In this document: piece by piece, positions 8,144 through 17,678 of the stretch
How positions within the stretch are numbered: the first letter of the stretch is position 1
Layout of the letters: each line of letters begins with the position of its first letter
Assembly (NCBI RefSeq): GCF_009749465.1
Contig: NZ_WBIS01000001.1
Span: forward strand, 248,001 to 312,000
DNA from: Agromyces terreus
GTDB taxonomy: Bacteria > Actinomycetota > Actinomycetes > Actinomycetales > Microbacteriaceae
DNA length: 64,000 nt
Direction of reading: 5' to 3'
Made by a program: the position numbers and the translations under genes
Notes under the pieces: model-generated
What the model was told of the DNA's origin: nothing
Databases searched by the model: none
What the model saw: only the letters and a program-made list of their open reading frames with translations

Positions 8144-8358
8144 AGCCCACGCGCGTGACGAACGCCATCCGCTCGCTGCGGTTCGCCCACGGCGAGATGA
8201 CCCAGGCCGAGCTCGCCGGTCGCATCGGGGTCACCCGCCAGACCGTCATCGCCATCGAGCAGGGCCGCTACTCGCCCTCGCTCGAACTGGCCTTCCAGAT
8301 CGCGCGGGTCTTCGGGGTGCCGCTCGACGACGTCTTCCAGTACCCCGAGGGGGAGTGA
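8137..8358 (+). CDS. XRE-family transcriptional regulator
   Basis: A 73-residue protein that is almost only a Cro/C1-type helix-turn-helix (about residues 20-60): MTQAELAGRIGVTRQTVIAIEQGRYSPSLELAFQIA, followed by FGVPLDDVFQYPEGE. It has the size and ending of the YozG-like group. It overlaps the membrane protein gene and probably binds the palindrome at 7675-7694 and the related site at 7631-7646, shutting off its own operon. Confidence 0.92.
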   Translation: MVKPTRVTNAIRSLRFAHGEMTQAELAGRIGVTRQTVIAIEQGRYSPSLELAFQIARVFGVPLDDVFQYPEGE

Positions 8359-8364
8359 ACGACG

Positions 8365-9450
8365 ATGAACGAGACGAAGGCCGAGACGAAGGCCGAGACG
8401 AAGGCCGAGACACAGGTCGAGACGCACGCCGCCGAGCGGCCCGCGACGGCCATGCGGGCCGTCGCCCAGCATCGCTACGGCGGGCCCGAGGTGCTCGCGC
8501 TCGAGACCGGCGCGGCGCCCGAGCCGAAGCCCGACGAGGTGCTCGTCGCCGTGCACGCCGTCGACGTCGCCTCGGGCGACGTGCGGATCATGCGGGGCGA
8601 GCCGAAGCTCATGCGGGCGTTCTTCGGATTCCGCAGGCCCCGCGTGCCGACGGTCGGCCGCGACATCGCGGGCACGGTGGCGGCGGTCGGGTCCGCGGTC
8701 TCCGGCATCTCGGTCGGTGACCGGGTCTGCGGCGAGGCGTCCCAGGGCGGCTGGGCCGAATACGCGGTGCTGCCCGAGCGGTTCGCGGTGCGGGTGCCCG
8801 ACGACGTCGGGTTCGCGGATGCCGCGACCCTGCCCGTCTCCGCGGGCACCGCGCTGCAGGGCCTGCGCCTCGCCGGCATCGACCCCGCGCGCCCGGTCGA
8901 CGCATCCGGGTCACGACCCCGGCTGCTCGTCATCGGCGCCTCCGGCGGAGTCGGGGGATTCGCGATGCAGCTCGCGGTGATCGCCGGGTGGCAGGTCGTC
9001 GGCGTCTGCAGCGAGGCGAAGGCCGACCACGTGCGAGCGCTCGGCGCCGATCGAGTGCTCGACCGCGCGGGCGACTGGCCCGACCTCGAGGCCGACGGCT
9101 CGTACGACGCCGTGTTCGACCTCGCCGGCGCCCAATCGCTCGGCGGACTCGCCCGGCTCGTGCGGCGCGGCGGCACGGTGGTGCTCTCTGCCGGCGGCGG
9201 CGACGGCCTGCTCGGGCCGATCCCGAGGCTGGTCGGGGCGATGCTGCGCAGGCCCTTCATGCACGCCTCCCTGAAGCCGCTCGCCGCGGCCCGCGACGCC
9301 GAGGACCTCGAGGCGCTCGTGTCGCTGCTCGAGCAGGGACGCCTCGGGCCGATGATCGACCGCATCGTGCCGCTCGCCGAGGTGCGGGCCGCGGTGGAGG
9401 CGTTCCAGGCCGGCGAGGTGCGCGGCAAGCTCGTGCTCGAGGTGCGCTGA
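8365..9450 (+). CDS. zinc-free medium-chain reductase (quinone oxidoreductase-like)
   Basis: A 361-residue NAD(P)-dependent alcohol dehydrogenase of the quinone oxidoreductase branch. The cofactor loop is GASGGVGGFAMQLA (about residues 192-205), and the GroES-like half has VGRDIAGTVAAVG. The catalytic-zinc cysteine/histidine ligands are absent, so it is probably a zinc-independent reductase. The N-terminus carries three KAET repeats from a 12-bp tandem repeat at 8371-8406; family homology begins at MRAVAQHRYGGPE (8452), so translation could also start there. It ends 11 bp from the convergent yeiH gene. Confidence 0.88.
   Translation: MNETKAETKAETKAETQVETHAAERPATAMRAVAQHRYGGPEVLALETGAAPEPKPDEVLVAVHAVDVASGDVRIMRGEPKLMRAFFGFRRPRVPTVGRDIAGTVAAVGSAVSGISVGDRVCGEASQGGWAEYAVLPERFAVRVPDDVGFADAATLPVSAGTALQGLRLAGIDPARPVDASGSRPRLLVIGASGGVGGFAMQLAVIAGWQVVGVCSEAKADHVRALGADRVLDRAGDWPDLEADGSYDAVFDLAGAQSLGGLARLVRRGGTVVLSAGGGDGLLGPIPRLVGAMLRRPFMHASLKPLAAARDAEDLEALVSLLEQGRLGPMIDRIVPLAEVRAAVEAFQAGEVRGKLVLEVR
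8371..8406 (+). repeat. 12-bp tandem repeat in 5' coding end
   Basis: GAGACGAAGGCC three times in a row, with a degenerate fourth copy. It codes for ETKA repeats ahead of the conserved reductase domain. Confidence 0.85.
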
Positions 9451-9461
9451 GCGGGTCGCCG

Positions 9462-10451
9462 TCAGCCGAGCAGCACGGCGCCGTAGGCGAGGGTCGCGAC
9501 GAGCACCCACGAGGTGAGCCCGACGACGAGCGCGCGCCAACCGGTGGCGGCGAGGTCGGCGAACCTGATCGACGCGCCGAGGGCGAAGAGCGCCATGGCC
9601 AGCACCGCCGTCTGCACGGCGTCGGCGGCCGAGAGCACGGCCTCGGGGAGCGGCACGAACGTCGCGACGAGCACGGCGGCCACGAACCCCGCGATGAACA
9701 GGGGCACCACGGGCGGGCGCGAACCGGTCGTCTCGACGTGGCGCCGCCGTTCGACGGCCGCGGTGATCGCGACCATCGGGGCGAGCATGAGCACGCGGGT
9801 CAGCTTCACGACGACCGCGACGGCGAGCGCCGCAGGTCCGGCGAGCTGGGCGGTCGCGACCACCTGGCCCACGTCGTGCACGCCGGCACCCACCCAGTGG
9901 CCGAACTGCACCGCCGACAGCCCGAGCGGATGCCACAGCGCGGGCAGCACCGCGATGGCCAGCGTCCCGCACAGCGTGACGAGCGCGACCGGCACGGCCT
10001 GATCCTCGTCGCGTGCGCGCACGGTCGAGCCCATCGCGCCGATCGCCGAGGCGCCGCAGATGGCGAATCCGCTCGCGACCAGGAGCGGCTGGTGCCCGGG
10101 CAGCCCGAGGGCGCGCCCGAGCCCGATCGTGCCGACGAAGGTGAGCAGGACGACCGCGACGGTCGTGGCGATGGTCACCCAGCCGAGGTGGGCGATGTCG
10201 AAGAGGCTGAGCTTCAGCCCGAGGAGCACGATGCCGACGCGGAGCAGGCTCTTCGACGCGGTCTTGAGCCCGGGCGCCAGGGCGCCGTCGAGGCGGCGCT
10301 GCACCGCGGGCACCTGGCCGACCACGATGCCGAGGGCCACGGCGACCGTGAGCAGGGGCAGGGCCGGGACCGCGAGGTGCACGAGCCAGGCGACAGCCGC
10401 GGCGGTCGCGGCGACGAGGAGTCCGGGCATCCGCCCTCGGAGGTCGATCAT
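9462..10451 (-). CDS. YeiH/UPF0324 family membrane protein (putative sulfate exporter)
   Basis: A 329-residue polytopic membrane protein with about ten helices. The family signature is clear in GFAICGASAIGAMGSTV and in GVHDVGQVVATAQLAG. The family is annotated as putative sulfate exporters, with little direct proof. ATG 10451 overlaps the stop of the mannosyltransferase gene by four bases (ATGA), so it is translationally coupled to that gene, which is an odd functional pairing. Confidence 0.88.
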   Translation of the reverse strand: MIDLRGRMPGLLVAATAAAVAWLVHLAVPALPLLTVAVALGIVVGQVPAVQRRLDGALAPGLKTASKSLLRVGIVLLGLKLSLFDIAHLGWVTIATTVAVVLLTFVGTIGLGRALGLPGHQPLLVASGFAICGASAIGAMGSTVRARDEDQAVPVALVTLCGTLAIAVLPALWHPLGLSAVQFGHWVGAGVHDVGQVVATAQLAGPAALAVAVVVKLTRVLMLAPMVAITAAVERRRHVETTGSRPPVVPLFIAGFVAAVLVATFVPLPEAVLSAADAVQTAVLAMALFALGASIRFADLAATGWRALVVGLTSWVLVATLAYGAVLLG

Positions 10452-12166
10452 CCCCAGCTCGGCAGCCAGAAGTGCAGCTGGCGGAAGTCGGGCGTGAGCG
10501 GGATGCCGCTCCAGAGGGGATAGAAGAACGCCGAGACGAGCAGCACGAACACGAGGTAGACCCCGACCGTGGCGATGCCGCGCTCGCGGCGCCACCAGAC
10601 GTCGTCGGGCCGGCCGAGGATGAGCCGGACCACCGCCGCCAGGGCGAGGATCATGTACGGCTCGAACGCGATCGAGTAGAACTGGAACACCGTGCGGTCC
10701 AGGTACATGAGCCAGGGCAGGTAGCCCGCGCCGAGCCCGAGCAGCACGAGTCCGACCTGCCACTCGCGGTACCGCGCGAGCCGGTACACGAGGTAGAGGC
10801 AGGCGAGGGCGGCGGCCCACCAGATGATCGGGTTGCCGATGCCCATGATCGAGGACCAGCACGTCTCGCCGCCGCATCCGCCCGAGCCGTCGTCGGTCGA
10901 GGAGAAGTACATGTTCGTCGGCCGGCCCATGACGAGCCAGGTCAGCGGGTTCGACTGCCACGGATGCTCCGAGTGCACGCCGATGTGGTACTGGTACGCC
11001 GACTGGTGGTAGTGCCAGAGGCTCTGCAGCGCGGTCGGCACCCACGAGAAGAAGCCGGTCGCGCGGTTGGCCCCGTCGTCGGCCCAGTGCCGGTCGTACC
11101 CGCCGTCGGTCGCGAGCCACCCCGTCCACGAGGCGAGGTAGACGGCGAACGCGACCGGCACGTACAGCAGGAAGGTGATCGGGCCCTGCTTGAGGATCGC
11201 GGCCGTCGCATACAGCGGAACCCCGGCGCGGCGCCGTGCGAGCGCGTCGACGATGACGAGGTAGATGCCGAACGCGGCGACGAACCAGAGGCCCGACCAC
11301 TTGACGGCGGTCGCCGCGCCGAAGGCCGCGCCCGCCGCGACGAGCCACGGACGCGACCAGAGGGCCGGGCCGTAGTGCGGGTCGCGGCCGGCCGTGCGCG
11401 CGGCCGCGAGCGCGCGTTCGAGCCGTTCACGCGCCCAGGCGCGGTCGAGCACCACGAACCAGACGCCCAGCAGCGCGAAGATCATGACCCAGTTGTCGAG
11501 CAGCGCGACGCGCGACATCACGATCGCGTTGCCGTCGACGGCGAACAGGAGCCCGGCGATGACGGCGACGATCGTCGAGGGCCAGAGCCGACGCGCCAGC
11601 ATCATGATCACGAACACGCCCGCGGTGCCCGCGAGGGCGGTGGTGGCACGCCACCAGAACGCGTTGTCGGCGCCGAACGCGGCCATGCCGAGCGCGATCA
11701 TCCACTTGCCGAGGGGCGGATGCACCACGTACGACGGGTCGTCGAGGTAGGTGTCGGTGTCGCCGTCGGCGAAGCCCTCGTCGGCGCCCTCGGGCCAGCT
11801 CGACTCGTAGCCGTGGTGCAGGAGCGTCCAGGCGTCCTTGACGTAGTACGTCTCGTCGAAGACGATCGCCTGCGGATGGCCGAGGTTCCAGAACCGCAGC
11901 ACGGCGGCGATGAGGGTGACGAGGATCGGGCCGCCCCAGTACCACAGCGCGCGCCGGCGCGGCGTCGAGAGCGTGCGCGCCCACCATGCGTCGAGGCGGG
12001 TGCCGCGCGGTTCGGGCGCCTTCGGTTCCGCCTCGGCGGCCTCAGTGGCCCCGGCAGCCCCGGCGGCCCCGGCGGGGTTCTCGACCGCTTCGGCCGCGTG
12101 GTCGGATGCCTCGGGCGTCACCGTCTCGACGGGCGCCGTGGAGGCGGCATCCGTCTCGGCAGTCAT
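10448..12166 (-). CDS. protein O-mannosyltransferase (PMT family, GT39)
   Basis: A 572-residue membrane glycosyltransferase that moves mannose from polyprenyl-phosphate mannose to secreted proteins. An Ala/Glu-rich cytosolic N-terminus of about 75 residues precedes the first helix. The catalytic Asp-Glu is in VFDETYYVKDAWTLL on the first external loop, with HPPLGKWMIALG downstream, as in mycobacterial PMT. About ten membrane helices follow. A minus-strand TACGCT at 12174-12179 predicts a one-base leader. Divergent from rsmI. Confidence 0.92.
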   Translation of the reverse strand: MTAETDAASTAPVETVTPEASDHAAEAVENPAGAAGAAGATEAAEAEPKAPEPRGTRLDAWWARTLSTPRRRALWYWGGPILVTLIAAVLRFWNLGHPQAIVFDETYYVKDAWTLLHHGYESSWPEGADEGFADGDTDTYLDDPSYVVHPPLGKWMIALGMAAFGADNAFWWRATTALAGTAGVFVIMMLARRLWPSTIVAVIAGLLFAVDGNAIVMSRVALLDNWVMIFALLGVWFVVLDRAWARERLERALAAARTAGRDPHYGPALWSRPWLVAAGAAFGAATAVKWSGLWFVAAFGIYLVIVDALARRRAGVPLYATAAILKQGPITFLLYVPVAFAVYLASWTGWLATDGGYDRHWADDGANRATGFFSWVPTALQSLWHYHQSAYQYHIGVHSEHPWQSNPLTWLVMGRPTNMYFSSTDDGSGGCGGETCWSSIMGIGNPIIWWAAALACLYLVYRLARYREWQVGLVLLGLGAGYLPWLMYLDRTVFQFYSIAFEPYMILALAAVVRLILGRPDDVWWRRERGIATVGVYLVFVLLVSAFFYPLWSGIPLTPDFRQLHFWLPSWG

Positions 12167-12218
12167 GCGATTCAGCGTAACCGAGGCGGACCCGACGGGA
12201 GGTCGCCCGGTGGTGCGC

Positions 12219-12224
12219 GAGACT
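12219..12224 (+). promoter_or_regulatory. -10 hexamer, leaderless rsmI
   Basis: GAGACT, a variant -10 box whose predicted start point is exactly the ATG at 12231. Confidence 0.4.
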
Positions 12225-12230
12225 GGGGGC

Positions 12231-13064
12231 ATGATCATCCTCGCCGCAACGCCCATCGGCAACCTCGGCGACGCCTCGGCGCGCCTGCGCGAGGCCCTCG
12301 CCGGGGCGCAGGTCGTCGCCTCGGAGGACACCCGCGTGACGCAGCGCCTCCTCGCCGGGCTCGGCATCGAGAACCGGCCGAGGCTCATCGCGCTCCACGA
12401 GCACAACGAGCGGCAGAAGGCGGGCGAGCTCGTCGAGCTCGCCCGCGACGCCGACCTGCTCGTGCTGAGCGACGCGGGCATGCCCACCGTCTCCGATCCG
12501 GGGTTCCCGCTCGTGCAGGCGGCCGTCGCCGCGGGCGTCGAGGTGACCGCGATCCCCGGGCCGAGCGCCGTCATCACGGCGCTCGCCGTCGCCGGGCTGC
12601 CCACCGACCGGTTCGCGTTCGAAGGGTTCCTGCCCCGCAAGTCGGGCGACCGGGCGCGACGCCTCGCCGAGCTCGCGGGCGACCGGCGCACGCTCGTGTT
12701 CTTCGAGGGCCCGTCGCGGCTCGCCGCGAGCCTGGGCGCGCTCGCCGACGCGTTCGGCGCCGACCGGCCCGCAGCCGTCTGCCGGGAGCTCACGAAGCTC
12801 CACGAGGAGGTTCGGCGCGGCGGCCTCGGCGAGCTCGCCGAGTGGGCCGCCGAGGGCGTCCGCGGCGAGATCTGCATCGTCGTGCAGGGCGCGGCCGAAC
12901 AGCGGGCGGATGCCTCGACCGCCCTCGAGCGCGTGCTCGGCCTCGCGGCATCCGGAACGCGGCTGAAGGACGCCGCCTCCCTCGTCGCCGCCGAGACCGG
13001 ACTCGGCAAGCGCGACCTGTACGAGGCGGCGCTGGCCGCCAAGCGCGCCGTGCCGCCTTCCTGA
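12231..13064 (+). CDS. rsmI: 16S rRNA (cytidine-1402-2'-O)-methyltransferase
   Basis: A 277-residue SAM-dependent methyltransferase modifying C1402 in the ribosomal P-site. The N-terminus MIILAATPIGNLGD is diagnostic. SEDTRVTQRLL, LSDAGMPTVSDPGF and PGPSAVITALAVAGLP are the family's conserved blocks in order. ATG 12231 is chosen because the conserved N-terminus starts there. It is divergent from the PMT gene. Confidence 0.96.
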   Translation: MIILAATPIGNLGDASARLREALAGAQVVASEDTRVTQRLLAGLGIENRPRLIALHEHNERQKAGELVELARDADLLVLSDAGMPTVSDPGFPLVQAAVAAGVEVTAIPGPSAVITALAVAGLPTDRFAFEGFLPRKSGDRARRLAELAGDRRTLVFFEGPSRLAASLGALADAFGADRPAAVCRELTKLHEEVRRGGLGELAEWAAEGVRGEICIVVQGAAEQRADASTALERVLGLAASGTRLKDAASLVAAETGLGKRDLYEAALAAKRAVPPS

Positions 13065-13065
13065 G

Positions 13066-13095
13066 AATCCGTCCCCTTTTCGGGGGATGGGGAGG
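13066..13095 (+). terminator. weak hairpin after rsmI
   Basis: CCCC-TTTTC-GGGG just after the rsmI stop; a short stem, so only a tentative terminator. Confidence 0.3.
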
Positions 13096-13127
13096 ACAAT
13101 GGGGTCGTACGCACGAGGAGGCGCGAG

Positions 13128-14222
13128 ATGGCCCACGAAGTCAGGTTCGCAACGTTCGGCGGCCCCGAAGTGCTCGAGATCGCCGAGGTCCCCACGCCCG
13201 AGCCGGGTGAGGGCGAGGTGCTCGTCGAGGTCTACGCGGCGGGGCTGAACCCCATCGAGAGCGCGATCAGGCGCGGCGAGCATCCCGAGCGATGGCGCGT
13301 CGAGCCGCCCAGCCCGCAGGGGCGCGACCTCGCGGGCCTCGTGATCGCGACCGGCCCGGGCACGATGCGGTTCGACCGGGGCGACGAGGTCATGGGCTTC
13401 GCCGACGACGGGGCGCAGGCCACGCACGTCGTCGTGCCCGAGGCGAACCTCATCGGGCGCCCGCCCGCCCTCTCGTGGGAGGTCGCCGGGTCGCTCTACA
13501 CGGCCGGCACCACGGCCTGGTCGATCATCGAGGGACTGCACCTCGGCGCCAACGACACGGTCGTCGTCACCGCGGCCGCGGGCGGGGTCGGATGCCTCGC
13601 CGCGCAGCTCGCCCGCCTCCGCGGCGCCGCCGTGATCGGCACCGCACCCGACATGCGCTTCGACTTCCTCCGCCAGTTCGGCGTGATCCCGCTCGAGTAC
13701 GGCCCCGCGCTCGCCGACCGCGCGCGCGAGGTCGCCCCGCACCCCGTCAGCGTCTTCCTCGACTTCCTCGGCGGTCAGGCCGGGGAGGCTGCGGCGCTCG
13801 GCGTCGAGCCGTCGCGCGTGTTCACGCTGACCGACTGGGACGCCGTCGAACGCGAGCAGGCGGTGCGCGCGGGAACGGGAGACCTCGTCGCGCTCGGCCG
13901 AGTCGCGGCGCTCGTGTCCGCCAGGCGGATCCGGCTGCCCATCGCCGACGTCTTCCCGCTCGAGCGGGTCGCCGATGCGTACCGCGCGCTCGAGCGGCGG
14001 GAGGCGCCGGGCAAGATCGTGCTCGGCATGCGGGTCGTCGACTACCCGATGCAGAAGATGAAGGAGCCCGACCTGAAAGAGGAGGACGTCACCATCGGCG
14101 TGCCGACCGAGCACGACCGGCTCGACGTCGAGGAGGCCGTGCCGGCGGCGGTCGGCGACGGCAGCGTGCGCCGTCGTCGCCGGGCGGCGCGCGAACGGGA
14201 CGACGCCGAAGCCCTCGAGTGA
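13128..14222 (+). CDS. NADP-dependent quinone oxidoreductase-like protein with charged tail
   Basis: A 364-residue medium-chain reductase. Family blocks: VYAAGLNPIESAIRRGEHP, GRDLAGLVIATGPG and the cofactor loop AAAGGVGCLAAQLARLRGA (about residues 146-164). Zinc ligands are missing. The enzyme domain ends near residue 307 (GKIVLGM). A further 57 residues are highly charged, acidic then Arg-rich (VRRRRRAARERDDAEALE), which is unusual for the family. It is preceded by GAGGCG in place of a strong ribosome site. Confidence 0.88.
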   Translation: MAHEVRFATFGGPEVLEIAEVPTPEPGEGEVLVEVYAAGLNPIESAIRRGEHPERWRVEPPSPQGRDLAGLVIATGPGTMRFDRGDEVMGFADDGAQATHVVVPEANLIGRPPALSWEVAGSLYTAGTTAWSIIEGLHLGANDTVVVTAAAGGVGCLAAQLARLRGAAVIGTAPDMRFDFLRQFGVIPLEYGPALADRAREVAPHPVSVFLDFLGGQAGEAAALGVEPSRVFTLTDWDAVEREQAVRAGTGDLVALGRVAALVSARRIRLPIADVFPLERVADAYRALERREAPGKIVLGMRVVDYPMQKMKEPDLKEEDVTIGVPTEHDRLDVEEAVPAAVGDGSVRRRRRAARERDDAEALE

Positions 14223-14266
14223 CCCTGCGCGCCCGTAACGCGGACGTCGGGGCATCCGCTCGCCCG

Positions 14267-14272
14267 TAGGAT
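14267..14272 (+). promoter_or_regulatory. -10 hexamer for metG
   Basis: TAGGAT; predicted start point 14279, one base before the metG ATG. Confidence 0.5.
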
Positions 14273-14279
14273 TGAGCGC

Positions 14280-15839
14280 ATGGCCGAAGGCTCCTCGTTC
14301 TATGTCACCACGCCCATCTTCTACGTCAACGACGTGCCCCACATCGGGCACGCGTACACGGAGGTGGCCGCCGACGTGCTCGCGCGCTGGCACCGCCAGG
14401 CCGGCGAGCGCACGTGGTCGCTCACGGGCACCGACGAGCACGGCCAGAAGATCCTGCGCACGGCCACCGCGAACGGCGTGACCCCGAAGCAGTGGGCCGA
14501 CAAGCTCGTCGACGAGGCCTGGAAGCCGCTGCTCGAGACGGTCGACATCGCGAACGACGACTTCATCCGCACGACCGACGTGCGGCACGAGGAGAACGTG
14601 CAGAAGTTCCTGCAGAAGCTCTACGACGACGGCCACATCTACACGGGCGAGTACGAGGGCTACTACTGCGTCGGCTGCGAGGAGTACAAGCAGGAGTCCG
14701 ACCTCGTGCCGGGGTCCGGCGAGTACGAGGGCCAGCTCGTCTGCGCCATCCACTCCAAGCCCGTCGAGCTGCTGCACGAGAAGAACTACTTCTTCCGCAC
14801 CTCGGCCTTCGCCGAGCGCCTGCTCGCGCTCTACGAGGAGCGGCCCGACTTCGTGCAGCCCGAGTCGGCGCGCAACGAGGTGCTCGGCTGGGTGCGCTCC
14901 GGGCTGTCCGACCTGTCGATCTCGCGGTCGACGTTCGACTGGGGCGTCAAGGTCCCGTGGGACGAGACGCACGTCGTCTACGTCTGGTTCGACGCGCTGC
15001 TGAACTACATCACGGCCGTCGGCTACGGCCAGGACGACGAGGAGTTCGCGAGCCGCTGGCCCGCGCAGCACATCGTCGGCAAAGACATCCTGCGCTTCCA
15101 CGCGGTCATCTGGCCCGCCATGCTCATGGCGGCCGGGCTCGACGTGCCGCGCGGCGTGTTCGGGCACGGCTGGCTGCTCGTCGGCGGCGAGAAGATGTCG
15201 AAGTCGAAGCTCACCGGCATCGCCCCCGAGCAGATCACCGACACGTTCGGCTCCGACGCGTTCCGCTACTACTTCCTGCGCGCCATCGCGTTCGGCCAAG
15301 ACGGGTCGTTCTCGTGGGAGGACCTCTCGGCCCGCTACCAGGCCGAGCTCGCGAACGGCTTCGGCAACCTCGCGTCGCGCGTCATCGCCATGATCACGCG
15401 CTACTGCGACGGCGAGGTGCCCGCGGCATCCGAGCGCACCGAGGCCGACGAGGCCATCGCCGCGGTCGAGCAGCGGGCCACGGATGCCTCGTGGTCGGCC
15501 ATCGACCGCATCGCGATCCACGAGGCCATCGGCGCCGTCTGGGAGCTCGTCGAGGCGCTCAACGGCTACATCACGGCCGAGGAGCCGTGGGTGCTCGCGA
15601 AGGACCCGGCGAAGCGGGAGCGCCTCGAGACCGTGCTCGCCACGGCGTACCACGGGCTCGGCACGCTGGCCGTGCTGCTCTCGCCGGTGCTGCCGAAGGC
15701 GACCGCCAAGCTCTGGACCGCGCTCGGCGCGCCCGGCACCGTGCAGGAGCAGCGCATCGACCGTGCCGACGAGTGGAGCGTCGGCCCGCGGGTGGCGCCG
15801 CTCGAGGCGCTGTTCCCGCGCATCGAAACGGCGGAGTGA
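14280..15839 (+). CDS. metG: methionyl-tRNA synthetase
   Basis: Charges tRNA-Met with methionine. 519 residues, class I synthetase. The HIGH motif is VPHIGHAYTE (about residue 20) and the KMSKS motif is GGEKMSKSKLTG (about residue 305). It is the short form without the C-terminal tRNA-binding extension found in E. coli. It begins a cluster in which tatD starts inside its stop codon (GTGA overlap), followed by rsmA and ispE. Confidence 0.97.
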   Translation: MAEGSSFYVTTPIFYVNDVPHIGHAYTEVAADVLARWHRQAGERTWSLTGTDEHGQKILRTATANGVTPKQWADKLVDEAWKPLLETVDIANDDFIRTTDVRHEENVQKFLQKLYDDGHIYTGEYEGYYCVGCEEYKQESDLVPGSGEYEGQLVCAIHSKPVELLHEKNYFFRTSAFAERLLALYEERPDFVQPESARNEVLGWVRSGLSDLSISRSTFDWGVKVPWDETHVVYVWFDALLNYITAVGYGQDDEEFASRWPAQHIVGKDILRFHAVIWPAMLMAAGLDVPRGVFGHGWLLVGGEKMSKSKLTGIAPEQITDTFGSDAFRYYFLRAIAFGQDGSFSWEDLSARYQAELANGFGNLASRVIAMITRYCDGEVPAASERTEADEAIAAVEQRATDASWSAIDRIAIHEAIGAVWELVEALNGYITAEEPWVLAKDPAKRERLETVLATAYHGLGTLAVLLSPVLPKATAKLWTALGAPGTVQEQRIDRADEWSVGPRVAPLEALFPRIETAE

Positions 15840-16741
15840 ACGACTCGGTGAGCCCCGACCACCTCCGCACCCGCAACGACGGCGGACGCCCCGTCGAGTA
15901 CCCGCCGCTGCCCGAGGGCCTGCCGGTCGGCGTCTACGACAACCACACGCATCTCGAGATCGCCGACGGCGCGCTCCCGCTCGACGTGCACGAGCACCTC
16001 GAGCGCGCGGCATCCGTCGGCGTGATCGGCGCGGTGCAGGTCGGCACCGACGTCGCGACGAGCCGATGGTCGGCCGAGGTCGCCGCGCGCGAGCCCCGCC
16101 TGCTCGCCGCGGTCGCGCTGCACCCCAACGAGGCGCCCGAGCTCGAGGCCGCCGGCACCCTCGACGACGCGCTCGCCGTCATCGACGAGCTGGCCGCGCA
16201 GCCGCGCGTGCGCGCGGTGGGCGAGACGGGGCTCGACTTCTTCCGCACGGGCGACGAGGGGCGGCCGGCGCAGTTCCGCTCGTTCGAGGCGCACATCGAC
16301 ATCGCCAAGCGGCACGGCATCGCCATGCAGATCCACGATCGCGACGCCCACGACGAGGTCGTCGAGACGCTGCGACGCGTCGGGGCGCCCGACCGCACGG
16401 TGTTCCACTGCTTCTCGGGCGGCGACGAGCTCGCCCGGCTCGCGGCATCCGAGGGCTGGTACCTCTCGTTCGCCGGCAACGTGACGTTCAAGAACGCCGA
16501 GAACCTGCGCGACGCGCTGCGGGTCGCGCCGCGCGAGCGCATCCTCGTCGAGACCGACGCGCCCTACCTCACGCCCGCGCCGCTGCGCGGTCGCCCGAAC
16601 GCGCCCTACCTCGTGCCGCACACCGTGCGGTTCATGGCGGACGTGCTCGGAGCCGACCTCGACGCGCTGTGCGCCGATCTCGCGTCGAACACGCGCCGCG
16701 TCTACGGCTCATGGCAGGATGAAGCGCGTGCGGGGGACTGA
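15836..16741 (+). CDS. tatD: TatD family metal-dependent hydrolase (DNase)
   Basis: A 301-residue TIM-barrel metallohydrolase. Metal ligands: the DNHTHLEI motif near the N-terminus (usually D-x-H-x-H), VGETGLDFF, QIHDRDAHDE and VETDAPYLTP. These proteins have 3'-5' exonuclease activity. GTG 15836 overlaps the metG stop, coupling translation. The metG-tatD-rsmA-ispE order is conserved in actinobacteria and supports the assignment. Confidence 0.94.
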   Translation: MNDSVSPDHLRTRNDGGRPVEYPPLPEGLPVGVYDNHTHLEIADGALPLDVHEHLERAASVGVIGAVQVGTDVATSRWSAEVAAREPRLLAAVALHPNEAPELEAAGTLDDALAVIDELAAQPRVRAVGETGLDFFRTGDEGRPAQFRSFEAHIDIAKRHGIAMQIHDRDAHDEVVETLRRVGAPDRTVFHCFSGGDELARLAASEGWYLSFAGNVTFKNAENLRDALRVAPRERILVETDAPYLTPAPLRGRPNAPYLVPHTVRFMADVLGADLDALCADLASNTRRVYGSWQDEARAGD

Positions 16742-16771
16742 GACACGGGTCGACGACGCGGGGGGCGCGGC

Positions 16772-17674
16772 ATGAACGCGCACCGCCACGAGGCCGAGGG
16801 AGCGCCGGCGATCGCGCGCCTGCTCGGCCCCGCCGAGATCCGCGACCTCGCCGAGCTGCTCGACGTCACGCCGACGAAGAAGCTCGGCCAGAACTTCGTG
16901 CACGACGGCAACACCGTGCGCCGCATCGTGCAGACCGCGGGCGTACACGCCGGCGAGACCGTGCTCGAGATCGGGCCGGGGCTCGGCTCGCTCACGCTCG
17001 GGCTGCTCGAGGCCGGGGCATCCGTCATCGCGGTCGAGATCGACAAGCGCCTCGCCGCGCAGCTGCCCCACACGGCCGGCATCATGCAGCCGGGCACCTC
17101 GCTCACCGTCGTCACCGCCGACGCGCTCCGTGTGACGGAACTGCCCGGCGAGCCCGTGCGGCTCGTCGCGAACCTGCCCTACAACGTCTCGGTCCCTGTC
17201 CTGCTGCACCTGCTCGAGCACTTCGACTCGCTGCGGTCGGGCATCGTGATGGTGCAGGCCGAGGTCGGGCACCGGCTCGCGGCCGAACCCGGCTCGAAGG
17301 TCTACGGCGCGCCGAGCCTGAAGGCCGCCTGGTACGGCGACTGGCGCACCGCGGGCCAGGTCTCGCGCATGGTCTTCTGGCCCGTGCCCAACGTCGACTC
17401 GGTGCTCGTGGGCTTCGAGCGCGGCGAGCAGCCCGGCACGATCGAGGAGCGGCGCGCGACCTTCGCGCTCGTCGACGCGGCCTTCCAGCAGCGCCGCAAG
17501 ATGCTCCGGCAGTCGCTGTCCGGCGTCCTCGGCGGCACCGCCTCGGCCGCGAGCGAGGTGCTCGAACGCGCCGGCGTCGCCCCCGAGTCGCGCGGCGAGC
17601 AGCTCGTCGTCGGCGACTTCCTGCGCATCGCCCGCGCCGCGGTCGCATCCGCCGCCACGGCCCCGGAGTCGTGA
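16772..17674 (+). CDS. rsmA: 16S rRNA (adenine-1518/1519-N6)-dimethyltransferase
   Basis: Also called ksgA. A 300-residue Rossmann methyltransferase that dimethylates two adenines in the 3' hairpin of 16S r[21 protein letters not shown] and the SAM loop [17 protein letters not shown] are textbook, as is the catalytic NLPYNVS. The C-terminus has the [11 protein letters not shown] segment. The ispE ATG follows the stop by four bases. Confidence 0.96.
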   Translation: MNAHRHEAEGAPAIARLLGPAEIRDLAELLDVTPTKKLGQNFVHDGNTVRRIVQTAGVHAGETVLEIGPGLGSLTLGLLEAGASVIAVEIDKRLAAQLPHTAGIMQPGTSLTVVTADALRVTELPGEPVRLVANLPYNVSVPVLLHLLEHFDSLRSGIVMVQAEVGHRLAAEPGSKVYGAPSLKAAWYGDWRTAGQVSRMVFWPVPNVDSVLVGFERGEQPGTIEERRATFALVDAAFQQRRKMLRQSLSGVLGGTASAASEVLERAGVAPESRGEQLVVGDFLRIARAAVASAATAPES

Positions 17675-17678
17675 GCGC

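Noticed and set aside
12042-16013. 1323-codon open frame on the minus strand
   Set aside because: It runs antisense through rsmI, the reductase and metG, which all have clear family motifs; long antisense frames are expected at this GC content.
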